A stretch of 64,000 bases of DNA from Pseudooceanicola aestuarii (GTDB lineage Bacteria; Pseudomonadota; Alphaproteobacteria; Rhodobacterales; Rhodobacteraceae), in NCBI RefSeq assembly GCF_010614805.1, contig NZ_JAAFZC010000001.1, forward strand, positions 2,458,001 to 2,522,000, written 5' to 3'. Positions within the stretch are counted from its first letter, which is position 1. Each line of letters opens with the position of its first letter. The notes beneath the pieces were generated by a model that did no database searches, had not been told where the DNA came from, and was given only the letters and a program-made list of their open reading frames with translations. Shown in pieces: positions 1 to 9,161 of this stretch. The position numbers and the translations under genes were made by a program.

Positions 1-788
1 TTCTGCTGATCCTGGTCGCGGTTTTTGCCGATCAGCTGGTGCATTTCGATCCGCTGAAGATCCTGTTCACCGCTGATTACGACCTGGCCCGCAACCTGCG
101 TCCCGGCGCCGATCACTGGCTGGGGACCACCTATTCCGGCCGCGACATCTATTCCCAGCTGATCATGGGTACCCGTTCGGCGCTGATCGTCGGGCTGACG
201 GCGGCGGTCTGCGTGGTGGCCATCGGCACCGTGGTTGGCCTGATCTCGGGCTATTTCCGGGGCTGGATCGACACCGTGCTGATGCGCCTGGCCGATATCG
301 CCCTGGGGGTGCCGTTCCTGCCCTTCGTCATCGTGCTGGCGTCCTTCCTGACGCCCAGCCAGTGGAACGTGGTGATCGGCATCGCCCTGCTGCTGTGGCC
401 GAATTCCGCGCGGGTGATCCGGGCGCAGGTCATGTCCTACCGTGAACGCGCCTTTGTCGAGGCGGCGCGGGTGACCGGCGCGGGGCCGTGGCGGATCCTC
501 TTCGTGCATATCGCGCCCAACGTGCTGGCACTGTCCTTCCTCTATGCCTCCGTGGCGGTGGGCTGGGCGATCCTGACGGAGGCCTCGATCAGCTTCCTCG
601 GCTTCGGGCCGTCGGATACCGTCTCCTGGGGTTACATGCTGCAGGACGCCTATGCCAGCCAGGCCCTGGGGCGTGGCCAGTACTACTGGTTCATCCCTCC
701 GGGCCTGTGCATCATCGCCATCGTCGTCGCCGGCTTCTTCATCAGCCGCGGCTACGAAGAAGTCCTGTTCCCCAAACTGAAGGGCTGA
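1..788 (+). CDS. Peptide ABC transporter permease, DppC/OppC type (5' end outside window)
   Basis: Inner-membrane permease subunit of a dipeptide/oligopeptide-type ABC importer. The frame is open to the left edge of the window, so the true start lies upstream; an internal GTG at 39 is unlikely to be the start. Visible features are the family motif before the first core helix (WLGTTYSGRDIYSQL), several long hydrophobic segments, and the cytoplasmic EAA loop (EAARVTGAGPWRI) that docks on the ATPase. Two ATPase genes follow after 3 bp, which fits a DppBCDF-like operon whose binding protein and first permease would lie to the left. The substrate cannot be read from the sequence; peptides, nickel and other solutes are all handled by this family. 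Confidence 0.9.
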   Translation, partial: LLILVAVFADQLVHFDPLKILFTADYDLARNLRPGADHWLGTTYSGRDIYSQLIMGTRSALIVGLTAAVCVVAIGTVVGLISGYFRGWIDTVLMRLADIALGVPFLPFVIVLASFLTPSQWNVVIGIALLLWPNSARVIRAQVMSYRERAFVEAARVTGAGPWRILFVHIAPNVLALSFLYASVAVGWAILTEASISFLGFGPSDTVSWGYMLQDAYASQALGRGQYYWFIPPGLCIIAIVVAGFFISRGYEEVLFPKLKG

Positions 789-791
789 GCC

Positions 792-1808
792 ATGGAATTT
801 CTGAGCCTCAGGGATCTGAAGATCGAATACAAAAGCCCACGCGGTCAGATCCGCGCGGTGGATGGCATCAGTTTCGAGGTGCCGCGCGGCAAGGTCGTGG
901 GGGTGGTCGGCGAAAGCGGCTGTGGCAAGACCACGGCGGTGCGCGCGATCACCGGGGTCATGCCCTCTGTCGCCAGTTTTGCCGGGGGGGAAATCGTCTT
1001 CAAGGGCGAGAACCTGATCGGCCTGGACAAGCGCCGGATGCGCGAATTGCAATGGCGCCAGATCGCCTATGTGCCGCAAAGTGCGATGAACGCGCTGGAC
1101 CCGGTCTGGCGGGTGGGCAAGCAGCTGGAGGAAGTGCTGGTCAAGCGCGGCGGATATACCTGGCGCGACGCCCGCACCCGCGCGGCGGAACTGTTCGACA
1201 TGGTCGGGCTGGAGGTCAAGCGCCTCGCCGATTACCCGCACCAGTTCTCGGGCGGGATGCGGCAGCGCGCCTCCATCGCGCTGGCGCTGGCGCTGGACCC
1301 GGACCTGGTGATCGCGGACGAGCCGGTGACGGCGCTGGACGTGGTGATCCAGCGGCAGGTTCTGGACACGCTGAAACGCCTGCAAGAAGAGCTGACGCTG
1401 TCCGTCCTGCTGGTCACCCACGATATTTCCGTCGTCGCCTATGTCTGCGATTACGTCGTGGTGATGTATGCCGGCCAGATCGTGGAACAGGGCCCGGTTC
1501 ACGAGGTGCTGACCGCGCCCAGCCATCCCTACACGATAGGGCTGTACAACGCCTTTCCCGAGCTGACGGGCGATGATGATCAGGAGCTGACCCCGATCGA
1601 GGGCAGCCCGCCGGACCTGCTGAACCCGCCGAGCGGCTGCCGGTTCCGCGCCCGCTGCCCCTTTGCGACCGATGGCTGCAAGGCCGAACAGCCGCAGATC
1701 TCCGTCGGCGCGGGCCATCAGGCCCTGTGCCATCGCGCGCCGGAGGCCGCCCAGCTGCGCGACCGCGCGCGCCATACCGAAACCTGGACCGGAGTGGCCG
1801 CAGAATGA
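792..1808 (+). CDS. Peptide ABC transporter ATP-binding protein, DppD/OppD type
   Basis: First ATPase of the importer. Walker A is GESGCGKTT at about residues 40-48, the ABC signature FSGGMRQ is near 151, and Walker B with its following Glu (LVIADEP) is near 172. The C-terminal oligopeptide/dipeptide extension with paired cysteines (GCRFRARCPFATDGC) is typical of DppD/OppD. The 338-residue length is normal. It starts 3 bp after the permease gene, and its stop overlaps the next ATG (ATGA), so it is very likely translationally coupled to it. It pairs with the second ATPase as a heterodimer on the cytoplasmic face of the permeases. Confidence 0.93.
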   Translation: MEFLSLRDLKIEYKSPRGQIRAVDGISFEVPRGKVVGVVGESGCGKTTAVRAITGVMPSVASFAGGEIVFKGENLIGLDKRRMRELQWRQIAYVPQSAMNALDPVWRVGKQLEEVLVKRGGYTWRDARTRAAELFDMVGLEVKRLADYPHQFSGGMRQRASIALALALDPDLVIADEPVTALDVVIQRQVLDTLKRLQEELTLSVLLVTHDISVVAYVCDYVVVMYAGQIVEQGPVHEVLTAPSHPYTIGLYNAFPELTGDDDQELTPIEGSPPDLLNPPSGCRFRARCPFATDGCKAEQPQISVGAGHQALCHRAPEAAQLRDRARHTETWTGVAAE

Positions 1809-2857
1809 GTGTGACCGAACAGATCCCCGCCGATGGCACCCCCAAGGCCGACCTCCCCCCGCAGGCGGCCCCGGCCTCCGAGGCGCCGCTGGTCGATGTG
1901 CGCGGCATTTCGCGCCGCTTCGTGCTGTCACGCTCCATCGTCGATGTGTTCACCGGGCATCACCCGGTGGTTGATGCCGTGTCGGACGTCAGCCTGACCC
2001 TGAAGCGGGGGGAGGCCGTGGGCATCGTCGGCGAATCCGGCTGCGGGAAATCCACCCTGGGCCGGATGCTGGTGAAACTGATTTCCACCACCGGGGGGGA
2101 AATCCTGTTCGACGGGCAGGACATCGCCAGCATGACCCGCAAGGAGGAACTGGCCTTTCGCCGTCGTGCGCAGCTGGTGTTCCAGAACCCGTTCGACGCG
2201 CTGAATGCGCATTTCACCATCCGCCGCAGCCTGTACGAGCCGCTTTACAATGCGCGTATCCCCGTCGAGGAACACGACGCGCGCGTGGCAGAGGCGATCC
2301 ACATGGTTCATCTGCCTCGCGCCGAACATATCCTGGACAGCTACCCGCACCAGCTGTCGGGCGGGCAATTGCAACGGATCGTGCTGGCCCGTGCGCTGGT
2401 GCTGCGCCCGGAATTCATCGTCGCGGACGAGCCGGTGTCGATGCTGGACGTGTCGGTGCGGGCGGGGATTCTGAACGTTCTGCGCAAGGTCCAGCGGGAG
2501 ATGGGCCTGGCCGCTGTTTTCATCAGCCACGACCTTGCGCTGGTGCGCTATGTCTGCGAACGCACGATCACCATGTATCTTGGCGCGGTGGTGGAGGACG
2601 GCCCGACCAGGGATGTGATCACCGAGCCGCTGCACCCCTACACCCGCGCGCTGGTCGCCGCCGTGCCGGTGCCCCATGTCGATCAAAGCCACGCACCGCT
2701 GCCGATCCTGGGTGGCGTGCCCGACGCGCGCAACCCGCCCTCCGGTTGCCGATTCCGGGACCGCTGTCCGCTGGCGCAACCCCGCTGCGCGCAGGACCGC
2801 CCGGCGTTGCGCGAATTGCGCCCCGGCCACCGCGTCGCCTGTCATTTCGTGGAATAG
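1805..2857 (+). CDS. Peptide ABC transporter ATP-binding protein, DppF/OppF type
   Basis: Second ATPase of the importer, 350 residues from the ATG at 1805, which overlaps the previous stop as ATGA. A longer frame begins at 1727 but lies inside the upstream gene. Walker A (GESGCGKST) is at about residues 76-84, the signature (LSGGQLQR) near 185 and Walker B (FIVADEP) near 204. The C-terminal cysteine-bearing extension (GCRFRDRCPLAQPRC) is present. The N-terminal 25 residues are Pro/Ala-rich and look like a linker. It is the last gene of the operon; no U-tailed terminator is obvious right after it. Confidence 0.93.
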   Translation: MSVTEQIPADGTPKADLPPQAAPASEAPLVDVRGISRRFVLSRSIVDVFTGHHPVVDAVSDVSLTLKRGEAVGIVGESGCGKSTLGRMLVKLISTTGGEILFDGQDIASMTRKEELAFRRRAQLVFQNPFDALNAHFTIRRSLYEPLYNARIPVEEHDARVAEAIHMVHLPRAEHILDSYPHQLSGGQLQRIVLARALVLRPEFIVADEPVSMLDVSVRAGILNVLRKVQREMGLAAVFISHDLALVRYVCERTITMYLGAVVEDGPTRDVITEPLHPYTRALVAAVPVPHVDQSHAPLPILGGVPDARNPPSGCRFRDRCPLAQPRCAQDRPALRELRPGHRVACHFVE

Positions 2858-3032
2858 GAACAAGACCGGGGGCGGGCAGGGGGCTGACAGGTCCGGGACT
2901 GGTCCCTGCGCTGCCCCCCCACGCTGGACCCTGCGTCGCGCAAACATCGGGGGCGCGGCGGGGGGCGGGGCGATCAGGCTCCACATTGGCCGCCACATCG
3001 GGATCTGGGCCGTGTCGCGCAGCCCCTTCCGG

Positions 3033-3070
<38 letters not shown>

Positions 3071-3198
3071 GCTGCGGCAGGCCTGGCCCCCTTGCTTCAG
3101 GCTGTCCGTCGCCCCGTCCCGATCCCGTCGGACAAGAAGCACAGGTCACGCGGATCCGGCATGACCCCCGTGCCCTTTGCAAGGTCTGACCACGGCGG

Positions 3199-3241
3199 GG
3201 CGCCATCGCAGCCATGGCCACTTGACGCGGATGATGGCGCC
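3199..3241. promoter_or_regulatory. Inverted repeat around a possible -35 box upstream of the MATE gene
   Basis: GGCGCCATC (3199-3207) and GATGGCGCC (3233-3241) are exact reverse complements separated by 25 bp. The loop contains TTGACG (3222-3227), a good -35 match, and a weak -10-like GCTAAT lies at 3243-3248, 15 bp beyond. This could be an operator around a promoter or an RNA hairpin in the leader. The assignment is inferred from symmetry and position only. Confidence 0.35.
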
Positions 3242-3399
3242 GGCTAATCCCGCCTCTGGCCGTAGACGCCTGCCGTCCGCTGACATTCGTCATGGTGAAG
3301 TTCTACACATGCCCATCTCCTGCTCTTTTCCGCATATCGCGCGGATGGCAACGCGGATCCCATCTCAGACAGCGCGATCCAGCGAGAGAGATCCGGGAC

Positions 3400-4791
3400 A
3401 TGACCCAGACCCCCCCGAACAGTTTCACCGATGGCCCGTTGGGAACCATCTACCTGAAGACAGCCGTGCCGATCATCTTCGTGATGGCAATGAACGGCCT
3501 GCTTGCGGTGGCCGATGCGCTGTTCCTGGGCCTTCATGTCGGCCCCGAGGCGCTGGCGGCGGTGACGCTGATGTTCCCGCTCTACATGCTGGTGGTGGCG
3601 GTCTCGACCCTGGTGTCGAACGGCATGTCCAGCCTGCTGGCGCGCTGCCTTGGCGCCGGTGACGCGCAGGGCGCGGCGGCGGTCTTTGTCGGGGCGCACG
3701 GGCTTGCGCTGTGCCTGGCAGCGGCGTTGATCTGCGCCTTCGCGCTTCTGGGTCAGCCCATGGCGCTTCTGGCGGCGGGAGGCTCTGCCGAGCTGGCGGA
3801 GATGGGCGTGGTCTACCTGCGCATCACGATCTTCTTCACACCGCTTCTCTTTGTGTTGTCGGTCAATTCCGACGCGCTGCGCAATGAGGGGCGCGTGGGG
3901 TTCATGGCGGGGATGAGCCTGCTGGTCTCTGTCGCCAACATCGGTTTCAACTACCTGCTGATCGCCGTGTTGCACATGGGGGTGGCGGGGTCCGCCTACG
4001 GGACGGCGGCGGCCCAGGCGCTGGCGTTGATGATCATCCTCGCATTCCGGTTCGGTGGCAACACCGCGCTGCGGCCCGCGATCCTGCTGCGCCAGTCCCC
4101 GGGCGGCTATTGGGGCCGCATCCTGGCGCTGGGCGCACCGCAAAGCCTCAATTTCATCGGGCTGGCGCTGGGGTCCGCGGCCATCATCGCGGCGCTGCAA
4201 TGGGTGGGCCGGCCGGGCTATGCAGATACGGTGACGGCCTACGGGATCATCACCCGTGTGGTCACCTTTGCCTTCCTGCCGCTGCTGGGGTTGTCCTTTG
4301 CCATGCAGACGATCACCGGCAACAATTACGGCGCCGGCCAGTGGTCGCGTTCGGACCGGAGCCTGCGCATCGCCCTATGGGCGGCGTTTTTCTATTGTGC
4401 GACGATCCAGATCGCGGTGACGAGCGCCCCGCGCCTGATCGCCGGCGCCTTTGTTCAGGACGCTGCCGTCATCGCCGAGGTCGCCCGCATCCTGCCGGTG
4501 ATGACCTGCGCCTTCTTCCTGATGGGGCCGCTGATGATGGTCGGCGCCTATTTCCAGGCCATCGGTGCCGCAAGGACGGCGGCGATCCTCGGGCTGGCAA
4601 AGGCCTACGGTTTCGCCATCCCGCTCACTTTCCTGCTGCCGGTCCCGTTCGGGGAGCCGGGCATCTGGTACGCCGGACCCCTGGCCGAAATCCTGCTGCT
4701 GGGGCTGACGCTTCTGGTGCTGCGGCAGGGCGCGCGCCGATCCAGCCTGCGCTGGGGTGTCTTCCATCCCGCAGAAGGCCTGCCGCGATGA
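3400..4791 (+). CDS. MATE family efflux transporter
   Basis: Cation-coupled multidrug/toxin extrusion protein of the inner membrane, 463 residues from the ATG at 3400 (GAGAGA-type ribosome site just upstream). The same frame opens at 3292, but that extension is Arg/Ser/Pro-rich and not membrane-like. The protein has about 12 hydrophobic segments and MATE-like stretches such as LPLLGLSFAMQTITGNNYGAG in the second half. The two halves show the expected internal similarity. Substrates cannot be predicted. The stop overlaps the next ATG (ATGA at 4788), so the two genes are probably co-translated. Confidence 0.88.
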   Translation: MTQTPPNSFTDGPLGTIYLKTAVPIIFVMAMNGLLAVADALFLGLHVGPEALAAVTLMFPLYMLVVAVSTLVSNGMSSLLARCLGAGDAQGAAAVFVGAHGLALCLAAALICAFALLGQPMALLAAGGSAELAEMGVVYLRITIFFTPLLFVLSVNSDALRNEGRVGFMAGMSLLVSVANIGFNYLLIAVLHMGVAGSAYGTAAAQALALMIILAFRFGGNTALRPAILLRQSPGGYWGRILALGAPQSLNFIGLALGSAAIIAALQWVGRPGYADTVTAYGIITRVVTFAFLPLLGLSFAMQTITGNNYGAGQWSRSDRSLRIALWAAFFYCATIQIAVTSAPRLIAGAFVQDAAVIAEVARILPVMTCAFFLMGPLMMVGAYFQAIGAARTAAILGLAKAYGFAIPLTFLLPVPFGEPGIWYAGPLAEILLLGLTLLVLRQGARRSSLRWGVFHPAEGLPR

Positions 4792-5216
4792 GCGCGCAGC
4801 CCAGGACTGCGGCCCAGGCCAAGGATGCGGCCCGCCGCCTGCGCGCCGGGATGGCAGAGGCTGGCACTTCTGTCAGCCATGCCCGCGCGCTTGAACTGGT
4901 GGCCCGCCAACACGGGTTTCGCGACTGGAATACCATGTCCGCCGCCCTGAGCCATGATCCGCCCGCGCGTTGGGCCGTCGGGGACAAGGTCAGCGGCAGC
5001 TACCTGTCGCGCCCCTTCACGGCGCGGGTGGTCGCGTGTGAGGATATTGCACCGGGGTGGGTTCGGCTGGACCTGCAACTGGACGTGGCGGTGGATGTCG
5101 TCACCTCCGAGCGTTTCTCCAACTTCCGCAGGCGCATTCGCGGAACCGTCGGTCCCAAGGGGGCCACGGCCGAGCGGACAAGCGACGGGACGCCGCATCT
5201 TCAGATTGACCCGTGA
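4788..5216 (+). CDS. Small protein with a glyoxalase-superfamily accessory domain
   Basis: This 142-residue soluble protein starts at the ATGA overlap with the MATE gene. Residues about 10-50 (containing SHARALELVARQHGFRDWN) match the short helical domain seen in proteins annotated as glyoxalase superfamily (Glyoxalase_8 type). The remainder is a compact beta-rich stretch with no motif I recognise. No metal-binding or catalytic set of the glyoxalase fold is evident, so an enzymatic role should not be assumed. Coupling to the MATE exporter suggests a shared physiological role. Confidence 0.6.
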   Translation: MSAQPRTAAQAKDAARRLRAGMAEAGTSVSHARALELVARQHGFRDWNTMSAALSHDPPARWAVGDKVSGSYLSRPFTARVVACEDIAPGWVRLDLQLDVAVDVVTSERFSNFRRRIRGTVGPKGATAERTSDGTPHLQIDP

Positions 5217-5360
5217 CCGCTCAGGCGGGGGCGGAGAGAGGCTGGACGGGGCAGAAGACAGCTTTCCGCGCCCGTCTTCGGAGGCGGCAGGACCGGCGGC
5301 CAATCCGGGTGGCCGCCGAGGAAGGGGGCGACGCCACGCTGGGTAACCCGCGTGGCCTTT

Positions 5361-6260
5361 TCATGGATCGGTCGATCGCCGCCCAAGCTCTGCCCAAAGG
5401 GCGGCGGCCACCGGCCCGATGATCGGCCGGGGCTGGCGAAAGGCGAAGATCTCCGCCGCGAAGGGCTGGTGGGTGTGGGGCAAAGCAATGTCCCTCAGGG
5501 CACCGCTGGCCAACTCTGCGGCGATCATGTGATCGGGCAGGCGGCCCCAACCCAGCCCAGCCATCAGCAGCGTCTTCTTGGTGTGCAGATCGCTCACGTA
5601 CCAGCGGCGCTGGCCTTTCTGAACGCCGATTTCCCGGGCGAAGGGCCCGGCGGCCTGGCCGCTGTCACTGGCGATCACCTGGGTGAACCGGCGCAGATCC
5701 GACAGCCGCGCAGGCCCCGCCATCGCGTCCAGCAGCGCAGGCGCAGCCACATTGCGCATCACCATCCGGCCAATCCGCATGTGGTCCAGCCCGTCTTCCT
5801 CCAGCATGACCGACAGCATCGGGGCGATAGCCAGCGCGGCGGCCCCCGATTTCACCGCCCCCAGGCCGCCCGACAGCATCTCCGCGCGCAGCACCATGCG
5901 TGTCTCGGGATACAGGGCCTGTATCTGGGCCAGGATCGGTGTCACCAGGCCGGGATCGGTACCCGCATCGACGGCGAGGGTGATCGTTTCCTCCTGGCCC
6001 CTGTCGAAGTCACGGACCAGCTGCGCCAGGTCTTCGGCTTCGGCCAGCACGCGCAGGGATTGCAGGTAAACGCGGCGCCCGACCGCCGTCAGTTCCAGCC
6101 GGTAGCCGGAGCGGTCGAACAGCTCAGTCCCGGTCTGGAACTCCAGCGCCTTCAAAGCCTGGCTGACCGCCGGCTGGGTGCGGTTCAGCCGCTGCGCGGC
6201 CACCTTGACCGATCTGGCCTCTACCACGGCGCGCAGCACATTCAGCTGATCGAGTTTCAT
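5361..6260 (-). CDS. LysR family transcriptional regulator
   Basis: LysR-type regulator of 299 residues, the usual length. The N-terminal winged helix-turn-helix is clear (residues about 1-60, with AAQRLNRTQPAVSQALKALE), followed by a substrate-binding domain with the expected alpha/beta pattern. It is divergent from the FAD oxidoreductase at 6368, with 107 bp of AT-rich DNA between them. By the usual LysR arrangement it probably controls that gene and itself. The inducer is unknown. Confidence 0.9.
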   Translation of the reverse strand: MKLDQLNVLRAVVEARSVKVAAQRLNRTQPAVSQALKALEFQTGTELFDRSGYRLELTAVGRRVYLQSLRVLAEAEDLAQLVRDFDRGQEETITLAVDAGTDPGLVTPILAQIQALYPETRMVLRAEMLSGGLGAVKSGAAALAIAPMLSVMLEEDGLDHMRIGRMVMRNVAAPALLDAMAGPARLSDLRRFTQVIASDSGQAAGPFAREIGVQKGQRRWYVSDLHTKKTLLMAGLGWGRLPDHMIAAELASGALRDIALPHTHQPFAAEIFAFRQPRPIIGPVAAALWAELGRRSTDP

Positions 6261-6367
6261 GCCGGACCCTGTAAAGAAATTATTATGAAGATGAGTGAAA
6301 AGTATAAATATAAATATCCACCCCCTGTCACTACCTGTGCCTGACCCTCTGAGAAAGGCACATCATC
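6261..6367. promoter_or_regulatory. AT-rich divergent promoter region (LysR / FAD oxidoreductase)
   Basis: The spacer is strikingly AT-rich for this genome, with TATAAATATAAATAT-like sequence around 6304-6318. It must hold both promoters and the LysR sites. No single T-N11-A palindrome stands out enough to assign an operator. Confidence 0.5.
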
Positions 6368-7450
6368 ATGACGCAACGCATCGCGATCGTCGGCGGCGGT
6401 TATTTCGGCGCCGAACTTGCCAGATCCCTGGACGCCAAAGCCGAGGTGACTTTGATCGAACCCCGAACCCATTTCGTCCATGCTCCGGCGATGATCCGCG
6501 CGGTGGTCGATCCCGCGCTGCTGGATCGGGCACTGATCCCCTACGACGCCCTGTTGACCCGGGGCCACGTGGTTCGGGCGCGGGCGGCCTCGGTGGATGC
6601 CGCGGGCGTGACCCTTGAGGACGGCAGCCGCATCGCGGCGACCCAGGTGGTCGTCGCCACCGGCTCCGGCAACGCGACACCGTTCAAACCCGATGGGGAC
6701 GACATCGACGCCTTCCGGGCGCAGAACGCGCGCGTCCATGCGCAGCTGGTGGCGGCCGAACGGATCGCCATCGTCGGGGCAGGCGCTGTCGGGGTCGAAC
6801 TTGCCGGCGAGATCGCCCATGCCATGCCGGGGAAACGGATCACCCTGATTTCTGCCGAATCCCGGCTGTTTCCCGACAAACCGGCAGCCTTCGGCGCGGC
6901 CTTGGCGGCAAAGCTGGAGAAGGCGGGCGTGCAGCAGATTCAGGGCCAGCGCGTGGAGACCCTGGAAAGCCTGACCACCCCCCATGCCGGCAGCCTGCGG
7001 CTGGCCGATGGAACGGTGCAGGCGTATGATCTGATCTTTCCTGTTCTGGGCGCGCGGCCCGTCGCGGATCTTCTGCTGGGTCTGCCCGATGCCGCGCCGG
7101 GGTCCGGGGGGCGGGTCAAGGTCGACCCCTGGCTGCGACCCTCGTCGCTGCCCAATGTCTTCGCGGCAGGCGATGCCGCCGATGCGGGCGACGCGATGAC
7201 CATTGTCGCCACAAGCCGCCAGCGGCCCTGGCTGACGAAAACGCTGCTGGGCCTTGGACAGGGCAAGGCGCTGGAACAGATGAAACCCTACAAGCCCTGG
7301 GGGGCGAAGGCGCCGTTCCTGGTTCCGCTGGGACCAAAGCGGGGCAAATCCTTCCTGGGGTTTGTCAGCGTGGGCGATCTGCTGACGCGGGCGATGAAGG
7401 GCAAGGATCTGTTCATCGGCAAATACCGCGCCTTGCTGGGGCAGGGATAG
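6368..7450 (+). CDS. NAD(P)/FAD-dependent oxidoreductase (NDH-2/AIF/FSP1-like)
   Basis: Pyridine-nucleotide disulfide oxidoreductase-fold flavoprotein of 360 residues. The N-terminal FAD-binding loop is IVGGGYFGAELA (about residues 6-17). A second dinucleotide loop (IVGAGAVGVELAGEI, about 136-150) should bind NAD(P)H. The FAD-closing motif is PNVFAAGDAAD near residue 260. There is no CxxxxC redox disulfide, which argues against a disulfide reductase and for an NADH:quinone oxidoreductase or AIF/FSP1-like enzyme. An AGAAAGG-like ribosome site precedes the ATG. It is probably under the divergent LysR regulator. Confidence 0.82.
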   Translation: MTQRIAIVGGGYFGAELARSLDAKAEVTLIEPRTHFVHAPAMIRAVVDPALLDRALIPYDALLTRGHVVRARAASVDAAGVTLEDGSRIAATQVVVATGSGNATPFKPDGDDIDAFRAQNARVHAQLVAAERIAIVGAGAVGVELAGEIAHAMPGKRITLISAESRLFPDKPAAFGAALAAKLEKAGVQQIQGQRVETLESLTTPHAGSLRLADGTVQAYDLIFPVLGARPVADLLLGLPDAAPGSGGRVKVDPWLRPSSLPNVFAAGDAADAGDAMTIVATSRQRPWLTKTLLGLGQGKALEQMKPYKPWGAKAPFLVPLGPKRGKSFLGFVSVGDLLTRAMKGKDLFIGKYRALLGQG

Positions 7451-7459
7451 GGCGCGCTT

Positions 7460-7485
7460 GCGTTCCAGGACGCCACCTGGAACGC
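7460..7485. terminator. Perfect hairpin between convergent genes
   Basis: GCGTTCCAGG (7460-7469) pairs exactly with CCTGGAACGC (7476-7485) across a 6-base loop. It lies between the convergent ends at 7450 and 7493. There is no U-run on either strand, so it may act as a weak or factor-assisted bidirectional terminator or an mRNA-end stabiliser. Confidence 0.5.
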
Positions 7486-7492
7486 CCGCGCC

Positions 7493-8005
7493 TCACCGCC
7501 CTGCCAGGCCCGCCGCGACCGCCAACTGGTCGCGATAGGCCTTCAGCCGGGCGTTGGCATTGGTATCGATCAGCAGGATCACGGCCATCATGGCGATGGT
7601 CGTGACCAGACCCGCCCGCCAAAGTGGGGCCTGCAACACCATCAACGCCAGTGCGCAGAAGGCGACGATCAGCGGGATCACCCGGTAGACGGCGACCCGG
7701 TAGGAGGTCAGCACGCTGTCGGCCCGCGCGGTCTCGTTGGCGATGAATTGCGCCGCATCCTGGCCATGGGCGACGGCGAACCCCGACACGCGGCTCAGGC
7801 TGGGCACGAAGATCCCCACCCCGATGATCAACAGCAGCGTGCCCGCCACCAGGGCGGGGCCGGTATAGGCCCTTGCGACCTCGGTCCGGGCCAATTGCCA
7901 GAACCCCGCGCCAGCCAGGAGGAACCCAAGCCCGAACAGGATGAAAAAAGCCGATGACAGCATTTCGGCGCGGGTCCAGTCCGTCGCGGTCTTCAGAATA
8001 TCCAT
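7493..8005 (-). CDS. Hypothetical four-helix membrane protein
   Basis: A 170-residue protein I do not recognise. It has four hydrophobic segments: two near residues 17-75 (AFFILFGLGFLLAGAGF and PALVAGTLLLIIGVGIF) and two near 105-150 (VIPLIVAFCALALMVL and VTTIAMMAVILLI). A polar, roughly 30-residue loop with charged residues separates the pairs. It is preceded on the same strand by an SDR gene 120 bp upstream, and a hairpin (8036-8066) lies between them, so co-transcription is uncertain. Confidence 0.7.
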   Translation of the reverse strand: MDILKTATDWTRAEMLSSAFFILFGLGFLLAGAGFWQLARTEVARAYTGPALVAGTLLLIIGVGIFVPSLSRVSGFAVAHGQDAAQFIANETARADSVLTSYRVAVYRVIPLIVAFCALALMVLQAPLWRAGLVTTIAMMAVILLIDTNANARLKAYRDQLAVAAGLAGR

Positions 8006-8035
8006 GGGAGAGCCTCTCGGAGCGAAGTGAAGGGG

Positions 8036-8066
8036 GGCAGGGTGACCCGAAGGGGACGACCCTGCC
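8036..8066. other. Hairpin between the membrane-protein and SDR genes
   Basis: GGCAGGGT (8036-8043) is complementary to ACCCTGCC (8059-8066) across a 15-base loop. It lies between the SDR stop and the start of the downstream membrane-protein gene on the minus strand. It lacks a U-run; it may separate the two transcription units. Confidence 0.35.
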
Positions 8067-8124
8067 GGTAAGGGGATTGAGCGGGCCGAAATTGGTGGGG
8101 CAAGGGCATTTCAGGAGCAGGGCA

Positions 8125-9072
8125 TTACAGGGGCCAGTCGAAGCCGGTTTCCTGTTCGGACCGCTCCCACAGCCGGACCATGACCGGCTTGTCATGGGCA
8201 TGGGGTTCCAGCGTGCCGCGCCCGACGGGGCCGACGGCTTCCATCCGGCCAGTGGGGCCATGCAGCGCGCGCTGTTCCAGACCGTCCTGGGTGGCACACA
8301 TGACCTCGGGAAAGGCGCCCTTTTCGGCGGTCTGGACCATTGGTGTCTTGGTCATCAGCCACCAGGCAAACCGTGTCAGCAGCCCGCCGCTGGTGGAGAT
8401 CAGAGAGGTCGCCGACGCACCGGGGTGGCAGACATAGACGCGCGTCTGCTTGCCCGCGGCCTTGATCCGGTCCTGCAACTCATAGGCGAACATCATCTGC
8501 GCCAGCTTGCTTTGGCTGTAGACGGGGTTGGGGCTGTAGTTGTTGTCCCAGTTCAGATCGTCGAACTGGATCGTGCGCAGCCCCAACTTGTAACCCAGGC
8601 TGGCCACCACGACGATCCGGCCGCCGGATTCCTCGATCCGGTCGAACAGCAGCCCGCACAATACGAAATGGCCGAAATGGTTGGTGCCCAGCTGACTTTC
8701 GAACCCGTCCACGGTGCGTTTCTGGGTCGGCACCTGCGCGATGGCGGCGTTGCAGATCAGCGCGTCGATGCGGGGCACTGTCTCCAGGACCCTGGCGGCG
8801 GCGCCCCTTACGGAGGAAAGATCGGCCAGGTCCATACGGACGAAACTGACTTCGGCGGCCGGGCCGAATTCCTGTTTGAGCGCGTCGACGGCGGCCTGCG
8901 ACTTCTCGGCGCTGCGATTCAGCATCACCACCCCGGCGCCCTTCGAAAGAAGGATGCGCGCCGCCTGGTACCCCGCTCCGGCATTCGCGCCGGTGATGAC
9001 ATGGGTCTGCCCGGCGAGGGAGCCGAGGCGCTCGGGCGTCCAGCCCTTGGGTCCGAAGGTCTTGTCAGTCAT
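8125..9072 (-). CDS. Short-chain dehydrogenase/reductase (SDR)
   Basis: Classical SDR of 315 residues. The cofactor loop TGANAGAGYQAAR (about residues 27-39) fits the TGxxxGxG pattern and suggests NADP(H). The catalytic YSQSK (YxxxK) lies near residue 184. Length and pattern resemble retinol dehydrogenase-like and protochlorophyllide-reductase-like SDRs that act on hydrophobic carbonyls. The start at 9072 (MTDKTFGPKGW) faces the TetR gene at 9208 across two matching palindromes, so it is the most likely repression target. Confidence 0.85.
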   Translation of the reverse strand: MTDKTFGPKGWTPERLGSLAGQTHVITGANAGAGYQAARILLSKGAGVVMLNRSAEKSQAAVDALKQEFGPAAEVSFVRMDLADLSSVRGAAARVLETVPRIDALICNAAIAQVPTQKRTVDGFESQLGTNHFGHFVLCGLLFDRIEESGGRIVVVASLGYKLGLRTIQFDDLNWDNNYSPNPVYSQSKLAQMMFAYELQDRIKAAGKQTRVYVCHPGASATSLISTSGGLLTRFAWWLMTKTPMVQTAEKGAFPEVMCATQDGLEQRALHGPTGRMEAVGPVGRGTLEPHAHDKPVMVRLWERSEQETGFDWPL

Positions 9073-9121
9073 GTCCTTGATCCTGCCGTCTGAAGGTGCG
9101 CCGGGTGGCTATGCTTGCGTT

Positions 9122-9141
9122 TGTAAACCGTGGTGTTTACA
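9122..9141. promoter_or_regulatory. Palindrome 1, probable TetR operator
   Basis: TGTAAAC (9122-9128) and GTTTACA (9135-9141) are perfect inverted arms around a 6-bp centre. This is the half-site design of TetR-family operators. It lies 50 bp upstream of the SDR start codon, where it could block that promoter. The same arms recur exactly 40 bp away. Confidence 0.7.
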
Positions 9142-9161
9142 TAAGGGGTAGACCGGCAAAG